Positions 55,683 to 64,000 of a DNA stretch of 64,000 nt are shown in pieces; the first letter of the stretch is position 1, and each line of letters starts with the position of its first letter. A model generated the notes under the pieces. The model did no database searches, had not been told where the DNA came from, and saw only the letters and a list, made by a program, of their open reading frames with translations. The position numbers and the translations under genes are program-made. Origin of the DNA: Selaginella moellendorffii (lineage: Eukaryota; Streptophyta; Lycopodiopsida; Selaginellales; Selaginellaceae); the NCBI RefSeq assembly GCF_000143415.4, contig NW_003314276.1:2034107-2098106 (forward strand). The letters are read 5' to 3'.

Positions 55683-57437
55683 GCGAGGAATTGCGTTCTT
55701 CTTCCAGCCACTGTCAATGTGGATGCAGAGAAGGGGGAGGAGCTCACCAGTTGGACTTTCGGGATGGAAGGCGAGGATCTGATGCTGTACAACACAGATG
55801 GTGGGAGAAAAGAATGCATGGGGATCCTCATCCAAGTGACAGACACTCCATGCAGTTCCATGCAAGAATATGGACTGGCACTTGTGGTAGAGACAGCGTC
55901 CGCCTTCAAGATCCACCTTGCACATCCTAGCGGCTTCCCGGAGGGGGGCAGCGGCTATGAGGAATTCCTAGAGGGAGCTAGGGAGAGGTTGTCCAGGAGG
56001 CCCACAATTTCAAAGACGCTGCGGGTCTATGAAGATCACATAGAATCCACGGACCTCACCTACGGCGATGTTCAAAAACTATATTCCAACATTAAGCCGT
56101 TGAGAGTGCCTCCAGTTTGCGAAGCGAAGGGGAAGGGGGTCAATCTGGAAATTACCCCGAAGCAGAAAAGGGTGGTCAAGCTCAAGCCGACGTCCGACTC
56201 TGCTGCTCCAAAAAAGAAGCTACTCGGTGATGCCATTGCCTCGGGTTCGAACACTACACCCACCAAAAAGAAGAGCCGCAAAGAGCAGAAAGAGCAAGAA
56301 GAGGCAGCAAAAATCGTCGCAGATAATAGTACTTGTTACTATTCCAACAAAGTATATACAATCGACGTGAGCCGTATCGAGATCCAAAGCAAATACAACC
56401 ATAGGCTAGTATCTGATGAGTGGGTGGAGAAACTGAAGCAGAAGATGCTGGCAAGTCCAGTAACACCCGACATCGCAGACGTGATCCCCTACTACCGAAC
56501 AATGAAGGGCGAGACGAAGTTTCCAGACTTGATCAATAGGAAGGTGTTGGACGATCAGAACATCCGGTTCTATGCCGTCTCCGGGCAGCATTCTAGCTTG
56601 GCGATGCAACAGATAGTTGTGGATATTATGGTGGGCGAGGAGGTGAAGAAAGTCTTCAAGACAAGAGTTGTCCGCCTGATAAAAGGCAACTCGCCCCTCC
56701 GATCTATCATATACATCTCCCACGCGCAGAATGTCAAGCAAGAAACGTGCTACAAATCAGGTCTGCACGAGACATTGGCACGAACACGGAAGCTCTGGGT
56801 TCAACTGAAGAAGCCACAAAAACCAGGACAAGGACGTGCACTAGCAACTAGCGCCTGGCAGGTAAGCCTCGTTGCATGTGGCATAGCATGTGGCCTCACG
56901 CCATTTCCATTGCAGGAATTCTCGAGTCTTCTCTCGAAAACACTGGGGGTCAATGACACACTTAGCATCCATAACATTCTACTCGCGACAAAAGTTGTTT
57001 TTGACAAATGGGTAGATGTGCTAAGGAGGTACCATGACGGGGAGTTGCTAAACTCAATGGGTGTGGAGGACGGCCGGAAGCCCAATGATTTGAAGCTCAA
57101 CGCCTTGCGTTTCTCGCGGTCTCTAGACGACGACGACCTTTTGACAGTGGCTAATGCTCTTCTACGTGGTGAGGTAGTCTTCAACAAGACCAAAATGACT
57201 CCCGGCCATATTGTGACATACAAGGACTTGTGCACGACTCTGAGAGCTCGTGCGCTATTGAAGGATTGGATCTTCGAGCAAGTGGCCGTGGCGAGGGTGA
57301 GCATCGACACCACGCAAGAGATGATAGAAGAGCTGGAGTTGTCAAATGAAGACATCGACGAGTACGTGAAGGGGGCCCCCAAGTTCATCGATCTGCTGCG
57401 GGATGCCACGAAAAGTAAAGCTGAGAAGTTGGATTAG
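55683..57437 (+). pseudogene. ParB/sulfiredoxin-like segment of the transposon gene (copy B)
   Basis: Domain at about 56335-56730: VYTIDVSRIEI, KYNHRLVSDEWVEKL, then RFYAVSGQHSSLAMQQIV, then the helical SIIYISHAQNVKQETCY. This reproduces the ParB/Srx order (strand, N-R site, helix, strand, GQHR-like loop, helix). The 54-bp intron 56862-56915 has a normal GT donor here. A helical region after it (EFSSLLSKTLGVNDTLS) resembles no family known to me. Ends at TAG 57435. Confidence 0.6.
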
Positions 57438-58224
57438 TATCCAAATTTCATTAAGAGGGATGTCGACCGCCGGCTTCAGAAACAGCTCGACCCTGCAGCA
57501 GAGGCCTATCGAGAACCTTACCGGGTATACGTGAATTCGGATGAGGATCAAAGGTGGAAGAGCATCGTTTCCCGCGGAGATGAGCAGGTCAAGAACATCT
57601 TTTGTGTGATGGACTTCACAAACGAGGAGATCACTCATGCAGACGAAGTCAGCTCCATCATTGACTTAATGGTGGGACTTGCGGAGGTGGAATCTTCAGT
57701 CCACTATATGATCTACGACTCCGAATCCTATCACAAGTTCTGGAAGGCCTTGAACGAGGTGAAGGCTCGGTTGAAAGGCAAGGAGATGCGGGAGATCCAT
57801 GGGATAATGGCTAAGAAGAAGATACCGACGAATGTCCGCATCTTCACAGTCGCCCTTGTTATTGGTCCTACAGCAGAGTGGGACTGGAGTGACTTCCCAG
57901 CTTCGTTCAACAAAGCCGATCGAATTGATCTGAGGGAGGTTAATTTACCCGTGCCTGAGGAACTGAAGACGGCTATGGAGCTTTCGAATCCAAAGAAAGC
58001 TCCAGGTGCAGCATGGGAAATGCTCAGCTGGGTCTTCAACGCAATAGCGGGTGACTCCAAGGGCAAATGCGTTGTCGAGTACAACTGCGGCGGACTATTC
58101 TTTCGAGCCGCACTACTCAAGGGTGTCCCGTGTGTTGCGGTGACAAACTCCATTGAAGAGGTGACTTCAATGGAGCATATAATTACAGTTGCCAAAGAAA
58201 AACAGTATCTTCTCTACGAACCTG
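57438..58224 (+). pseudogene. Possible degenerate methyltransferase-like segment (copy B)
   Basis: The frame is open from the copy-B stop to the donor GGTGAGT at 58225. KCVVEYNCGGLFFRAALLKG (about 58066-58125) is the candidate SAM-binding motif I; VALVIGPTAEWDWSDFP is the candidate motif IV strand without DPPY. Both copies agree in these residues, so the loss of DPPY is ancestral. Confidence 0.35.
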
Positions 58225-58717
58225 GTGAGTACGCACTTTAAGTTTAAATGTTATCTCACAAGCTCTGTATGCAGGAGCGTGGCCACCCCCAGATGCTGAA
58301 ACGGCGTTAACAGCTACTGATGTTAGGCCGAGGTCACAACCTGCACAAGGTAAGGTCACGTGAGGCCTCACGCCATTTTGATTATAGATCGTTGTGAATA
58401 TTCAGACACGAGGACTGAAAAGTGCACTGGTGGCACGTCGAAGAAGGACAAACAGACAAGCAATAGGAAAAAAGGAGGTACAAATTATATTTGCAATGGC
58501 GTGTGGTCTCATGCCATTCCTTGCAGGAGACACTTCTTCAAAGGCAAAACAGGCAAGCACCAGCCAAGCTCAAACTGACAGTGGTCATAAAAAGCGAAAG
58601 CACGTTGGACAGTCGTCGGGATCAGAGGCGTTTGATTCGAAAAGGAAGAAGGGCAACGAAAAGATGATAGGTAATGCCTCGCGGTTATGGCGTGTGTGCT
58701 CATGCCATTCATTGCAG

Positions 58718-59284
58718 ATCAAGGGCTGAGTGAAAGGAGCCAGTCACCACCTTCTGACTCAGATTCCTATGGCGGACTCCCCTTCCCCAATCTCAATGGA
58801 GAGGTACAATGGATGAGGGATGCTTTTCAAGTCAGGGCCACGTTTTTCTCATCTCGTCGTCTTCGAAGGGTGCAAGAACGTGCAGAAACCATGTTAAGAC
58901 AATCGGGTGAGGATACGGTCCTAGGTCACGCACTAAAACAGGCTATGGATGTCTTGTATTTTGAGATGGAGACTCGGCCAGATGATTTTTCCAAGATGGT
59001 CCTTGAAAAACAAGCAATCCAGCCTGAGCAGCCTATGGAAGAAATGCAAGAGGGGGATGAGGAGCCAGAGAAAGATAATGAGCAGGAAGAGCAGAAGGAC
59101 GAAGAGGAGGACAAAGAAGAGGAGGACGAAGAAGAGGAGGATGAAGAAGAGGAGGACGAAGAGGACTTGGATGGTCCTCACAATGGTGACGATCACAATA
59201 ACAACGATGACGATGATGACGACGATGGCCAGCCTGAGGTGGCCAAAGAGCAGCGGAGGAAGGTCATACAAGACAAACCATTAG
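58718..59284 (+). pseudogene. Helical plus acidic exon (copy B)
   Basis: Open throughout. It starts DQGLSERSQSPPSDSDS, continues with a helical part, then a Glu-rich and Asp-rich tract (about 59045-59225). It is followed by a 15-base micro-exon (59342-59356) and exon 59406-59513. Confidence 0.6.
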
Positions 59285-59560
59285 GTAAATAATAGTACAT
59301 CCATTCCTAACCTTTTACCATTTCTAACATTGTCCATGTAGGTTGCAGAAGAAATGGTAAGTAGAGATTATTCAGTTGAATTAAGATACAAACTCTAGCC
59401 TTTAGTGTCGAGGAAGGATAGTGCCAAGCAAGGGTCAAAACGTATGTCCAATCCTTCAGAATCAGCAGTGCGCCCAAGTGATATCGGTCCTAGTTCCTCA
59501 ATAGCAGTTGATGGTAAATACAGTATAGTCGATTCAATGTGCTAATGAGTTTGCTTTTAG

Positions 59561-60136
59561 TAGCACGGGAGGATACCATCTCAATCGAAGGGAGATATTT
59601 GGACATGCATATGGATCCGCCAGTGGACTCTACTTGCCTGCAAGAGTCATCAGAGCTGGTGGAGGCTACTATCCATATCAACGCCAAGCAAGCTGACCAC
59701 GCTCCACTTGATGCTACCCATACCACTGAGTCAATCTTGTCCACGTATCCAACTGATGGTGACCAGGCGCCATTGGACCCACATGAGGCCGCCCCAGCCA
59801 CCGAGCCGGTCGTATCCTCATTTCCAACGTGTGCCCAATCGTCTGACTATGCGCCGTTGGAACCTCCCTACACCGCCCCTGCTGCCTGTTCGGTCATGTC
59901 CACTTTGCCAACGGAGGCACCAGCTGAAATGGCGTGTGATCACACGCCATCGGAACCACCCCATGCCACTGTTGAGCCAGTTGTACCAGAGTCTACAGCT
60001 GAAATGGCATGTGCCCACACGCCATCGGATGCGATTGACCCCACATTGCAGAGGAGAGTATTTCCGCCCTTCACGTTTCCTCGACCAAAACCCTCATAAT
60101 GACCATCGGGAGCACCATTCGCTAATATTGTAGATG
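59561..60136 (+). pseudogene. Pro/Thr/Ala-rich exon with in-frame palindromes (copy B)
   Basis: Same linker as in copy A, with palindromes encoding EMACDHTPS (about 59929-59950) and EMACAHTPS (about 60004-60025). Broken by TAA TGA at 60097-60102 where A reads AAA CGA. Confidence 0.55.
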
Positions 60137-60183
60137 GTAAAATTGACTTGTACCATTTTTTATGCTGACGCATTTCATTTCAG

Positions 60184-61046
60184 AGTCACGGCGAAAGTAC
60201 TGTATCGTTTTTGATCTGAACGGTGTCCTTTTCTCCCATGAGCATGGCTCATCCTTGAATGTCACTGCACCCTCCAAAGCCTGCAGTCGCAAGTTGGTCA
60301 AAAGAGACAGATTCACATTAATCACACGGGAGAAACTGCGGGATCTAATAATGACCATGCGACACTTAAAACAGAGGGCCGGGTTCAATTTGCAATTGGG
60401 AGTTTGGACATCCATGATGCGCCACAATGCATTAACATTGCTACAGATGATGCACAATCAGACGCGAGTAATATTACCATTTGACTTTCTCCTAACGCAG
60501 GAGGATTGCTTGACTATGGTCCATGTGAGGGGTAGCAAGCCCATCTTCGTCAAGGCAGAGGCTGTAGTGATGAACCGGACTGCTAGGTCAAGTGAAATCC
60601 TCATCATCGATGACTCGCCGATTAAAACTGCAGCGAACACACACACATATGTAGTGCACCCCATCTCTTGCAGTATGGAAACTAGGGAGAAGAAACCGTA
60701 TGTTCTGGGGGACCTTGCAAAACGGCTTGAAGCGATGGTGATAGAGAACCGGCCAGTCCAGGAGGTGGCTGCAGAAATCAACCAAATGGCAGATGGAACG
60801 GTATATCAGAAGCCATTTGATCGGACAGACACCAGTCATCATTTATGGCATGTATATTGTCTAGCCAAGCACTATCCGCATCTCCATAATCTGCTCAACC
60901 GGATGGGTTCTTCGACCACTGAACATGAGCGTGGACGTATTAGAGAAGAGATGGCATTACTATTGGGTTTAAATCCTGATAGTGTGGAGAGTGATGAAAT
61001 TCCAAGATTATTGTATAGGCGTTGGAGGCAAAAAATAACAGTCTGA
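60184..61046 (+). pseudogene. FCP1/NIF-like HAD phosphatase domain exon (copy B)
   Basis: Open for all 287 codons. Motif I YCIVFDLNGVLF (Asp nucleophile kept; the second Asp is Asn, as in several plant NIF-like proteins), motif II LGVWTS, DFLLTQEDC, and motif III EILIIDDSPIKTAANT. The C-terminal 90 residues (HLWHVYCLAKHYPHL...) are outside the HAD core. Apart from the upstream stops, this domain looks undamaged. Confidence 0.65.
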
Positions 61047-61464
61047 GATGGCATGTATTTATTTAAAAATGTAACTTATTATGGCATGGGGTTCCATGCC
61101 ATTGTATTAATATTAAAAGACAATTCTTTAAGAGGATTTGCATTATACTAGAAGTGTTACAGCATGTTATTGGAAGTCTACGAAGTTGTTTTATTAATAA
61201 GGGGAAAGTAAAGATTGAATGGGGACTTGGGCTCCACCTAGACTCGGAGCAACTGAGCCAATATTAAAAGGATGGAAAGAAATTGGACGACGATGACAAG
61301 GAGAAGAGAGAGGTGAAACAGTGGCAGGGGGAGGAGAAGTGATTGAGTAGACATTTCCTTGTTTAAAATAAAATGGCATGTGCCTCAATGCAGTTGAATT
61401 TTGTTATATTTATATACTATATAAAGGTTTGGAAACCTTATTTTACAAGTGGGATAATGACAAT
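61047..61464. other. Right subterminal region of the transposon
   Basis: Non-coding. It has a palindrome at about 61081-61102 after the stop codon and a purine-rich stretch near 61300. A hairpin of AAGTGGGA with TCCCACTT (61447-61472) overlaps the terminal repeat. Confidence 0.55.
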
Positions 61465-61486
61465 TCCCACTTTAACGAAATAGAGC
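61465..61486. repeat. Right terminal inverted repeat, copy B
   Basis: Exact reverse complement of 47779-47800 and identical to 8833-8854. Confidence 0.9.
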
Positions 61487-64000
61487 TTAATCCAGGTATG
61501 CTCACCCTATAATCCCATACACCGGGATTACGTTGTTGCTTACGGGCCTTTGCATGCCCATTGCTAGCCTTGCCAAAATTCCATTTTTGGCTTTGTCCAA
61601 TTCGAGTAGACAGTCTTCTCCTGCCTCCGCCACTTTGGACATTTGGATAGCACCTACTATCCATCATTCGCTAAGGACTTAGTCCCTTGGGCCTTATCTA
61701 CTACCCTCGCGACATCAAACACCACCTCCTAGTGTTCTAGAGTGTTCGGGTGTCCCAATGACGGCTTCCTTGACAATGAGTATTTCCTTTTATGACATTG
61801 ACTTACTATATCGCAACATAAGCAACTTATCCCCCGTAAGGGTATATCCAACTTCCCTATGCCATTAAAAAGGCTTGGGTAGCTACCTTCTACCCATTTA
61901 ACCAATTATTTTGCACCTCTTGTTTAGTTGCCTCGTAATTGTCAAGTTCTACAACTCATTGCTGGTGCTTCCACACCTCCATCATTATCTGGGTCACCAC
62001 ACTCGAACTGCATGCTCTGCAGCTTAGGCTATGCCATTCCCATTTCTATTGGGATTCCTTTGGCAAGGGGTTCTTATGAACCCACCAACATAGCCTCAAG
62101 GTATCACACCTTGGCACATTTGGTGTCTCCACACCATCGGCTCCACAAGCCTACCTCTATGACACTTCTCCTTTGTGTCTAAGTCTTTGTCAAGACCAAT
62201 ACCACTCTTTCTCATGCCAACCATCCGTTAGCACTGCACCATAGAGGTCACACACAACTTTGTGTCAAAGTTGTTTTCTTTTTTGGGAACACCTTTCCCA
62301 CAACTTTAGCATGGCACATTTTGCCATCGATGAGATACCCTCTGTTCTCATCCTTGAATCCTATGATCCCCCCCCCATCCTTCGTGGGGTACAACACACC
62401 TTAGTCCAAATGCTTCCATCAGTCCTTTTAGGACCATCCCCTGACTCTACTTGAGTCATCCAGCAGTTTTGGACTTAGTTAATCCACAGACCCGTAAGGT
62501 CCTACTTGTAAGACACTAGCTCACTGGAATACACTTCTTACATTCCTGTCCTACTCAAAAGGACTATTTTCACAAGTGTTACTCTGACACTTGATTTTGT
62601 TATTTGGGGGCAACTTAGGACTATTTGTCCATGTGATGAGAATACCAACTCATCTCTAAGTACACCCCCTAACTCCTTGGGTTGTTCCAGCATTTATTAA
62701 AGGTAGCCCCGGTTACCATTGCAAGGATTTGAGTCCTCTTCCGTATTTGACCTCCCACGATCATTACCTCTGGTCTCACATTCATGAGCACCAACCTCAA
62801 CTATATGAGAATAATTTTGTGACTCCTTTACTGTTTTGGAGTCTACATCTTTCTCGTGATCCCAACTATAATTGTTTATCACAACTACGTTAGCCCATTT
62901 GCTGCGTCAAACGCTCATTTGGATCACATCCTCAGCTCTCTAAGGAGACCTTATACTGTTCCCAAGATCCCAAAGTCGTTCCATTATTGGCCCTTTTCTA
63001 TCCACCACATTATGCCCAAGTTCACGCATGAACTTGAGTGGAGAGCCATGTCCTCTCGACATGCTACTCCTCAAAGATAGGCCCACTCCTAGGACCTTCT
63101 GATGCCAACATCAATGGTGATATACTTGAGCACCAATAAAAGTTGGACTAAGGAACAGCTCCGATACCAAATTGTAGGCGACTAATTTTTCCATTCTACT
63201 TTAATCACTTAATCACACCTCCAACTGCATGGAGGAGTCTCACTCACAACTTCCATAAGTCCTATTTCAGACTTGGGCTTGCTAGCCCCGAGAATGGCAT
63301 CCCCACCACTCAACCTATGCACTTGATCCAAGTGCTCCACGTGTCCGATCCCATGACCGACACCCCAAGGTACCATCGACATATCAACCCCTTACGCTAA
63401 GGCCATGCCCCTTTACCTTGGTCACACCGGTGGACTAACACCACCTGCATCACAGTCCCATCTCTCAAGGACTGGGCCATCCGTCCATGAGTGATCATTC
63501 CAGATCCACTCCTTAGCATCCTTAGGATGCCCACAAACATGGGGAATAGCCTTCCCCAATATCCCTTTTCCAGTCTTCACCAAGTCCCTTTCTGCCCATG
63601 GCCATGTTCGCCAACACTGTCACTGGATCGAGGCCCACAGGCCCGACCATTAAGTCCCACAGTCCTCTGGGACTTCCTCACCACTCGACTGTATCCTTGG
63701 TCATTACACCAGAGGACTACTCCTCCTCCTTTCCACAGTCTGGGCCTTTGGGACAACATTTCGGAACACCGTGGCCCTACGCGGGCCTCATGGGTACTCT
63801 CCTCGCCTTTTACCTTTGGGTGCTCTAGCCATGGGCTTAGAGCGAAGTTCCGTTGAGCCACACCAGGTATCCAAGTAGGTAGTGCCACCCACACTTGGAC
63901 TGGGAGTATCGGCCAGTCGATCTCCCGCCGGCTGTTGAACACTTCACCAAGCTACCCCGCTTGTCGGTTTGTGTTCACTCTAGTCTTGGACTTCCCAGTG
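61487..64000 (-). mobile_element. LTR element, right part (copy B), runs off window
   Basis: Internal DNA 61487-63172, primer-binding site 63158-63169, 5' LTR from 63173 to the window end (828 bp of about 1,700). It matches 8855-10930, except that 61489-61918 is missing from copy A. No coding sequence is recognised. Confidence 0.7.

Larger units (their letters stand above)
55441..61046 (+). pseudogene. ParB-like / MTase-like / FCP1-like transposon gene (copy B)
   Basis: Eleven exons inferred from consensus splice sites with consistent phase: 55441-55443, 55683-56861, 56916-58224, 58275-58349, 58388-58477, 58527-58670, 58718-59284, 59342-59356, 59406-59513, 59561-60136, 60184-61046. The first exon supplies only the ATG; exon 2 continues ARNCVLLPATVNVD. 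The translated product would be about 1,600 residues. Two breaks: TAG at 57435-57437 (CAG in copy A) and TAA TGA at 60097-60102. Copy A is open at both places, so the gene was whole before the copies diverged. Nuclear location is likely from basic stretches. Its role beside a transposase is unknown. Confidence 0.7.
47779..61486. mobile_element. Complete TIR DNA transposon, copy B (13.7 kb)
   Basis: Bounded by exact 22-bp inverted repeats (47779-47800 and 61465-61486) and inserted in the internal region of the LTR element. It encodes a DDE-type transposase candidate (minus), a ParB-like/FCP1-like gene (plus) and possibly a small third gene (48705-48437). An 8-bp target duplication is at best imperfect (TCAATCAT left, TTAATCCA right). 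The ends do not match the CACTA, hAT, Mutator or piggyBac terminal consensus. A 108-base assembly gap lies inside. Confidence 0.8.

Noticed and set aside
47771-61494. An 8-bp target duplication for the TIR transposon (TCAATCAT / TTAATCCA)
   Set aside because: Only 5 of 8 positions agree, which is too weak to claim; an unoccupied copy of the LTR element is required.

Overview
The window is plant nuclear DNA built almost entirely of nested, duplicated and decaying mobile elements; no clearly intact host gene was found. Plant signs are TTTAGGG telomere-type repeats, GT-AG introns of 38-60 bp, RWP-RK, plant-style C2H2 and PPR gene fragments, a Ty3/gypsy element, and a tRNA-iMet-type primer site. 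The short introns and a very frequent 22-bp palindrome suggest a lycophyte such as Selaginella moellendorffii. That name is from memory and unchecked.

Layout. Positions 1-8854 hold the right part of a large terminal-inverted-repeat (TIR) DNA transposon, copy A. It sits inside an LTR element (8855-11809), which interrupts a gypsy gag (11810-12452). From 12453 to 18193 lies AT-rich repeat DNA with a tRNA-Ala, a diverged LTR-like piece and a 736-bp tandem duplication. A gypsy element (18194-21648) precedes a gene-capture unit (about 21.7-28.3 kb) carrying a His-rich membrane ORF, PPR fragments, a C2H2 zinc-finger gene and an RWP-RK gene. The gypsy plus this unit repeat at 28.6-39.9 kb, with an added solo LTR at 32040-33184. 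An inverted partial copy follows (39.9-42.95 kb). From 42953 a gypsy fragment is interrupted at 43674 by the LTR element, which is itself interrupted at 47779 by the complete TIR transposon, copy B (47779-61486). The LTR element resumes and runs off the window.

The most interesting object is the TIR transposon, 13.7 kb in copy B. It has matching 22-bp ends and two divergent genes. One encodes a DDE-type transposase candidate of about 1,030 aa. The other is a multi-exon gene joining a ParB/sulfiredoxin-like domain, a possible degenerate methyltransferase-like domain, basic and very acidic linkers, and an FCP1/NIF-like HAD phosphatase domain. Each copy of this second gene has its own stop codons, mostly C-to-T changes in CG or CHG context, as expected for a methylated plant transposon. 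Most introns and spacers of the element, and some exons, carry the 22-bp palindrome.

Reading the nesting outward from shared junctions gives an order of events: gene-capture repeat, then gypsy insertion, then LTR-element insertion (target duplication CAATG), then TIR-transposon insertion, then large segmental duplication.
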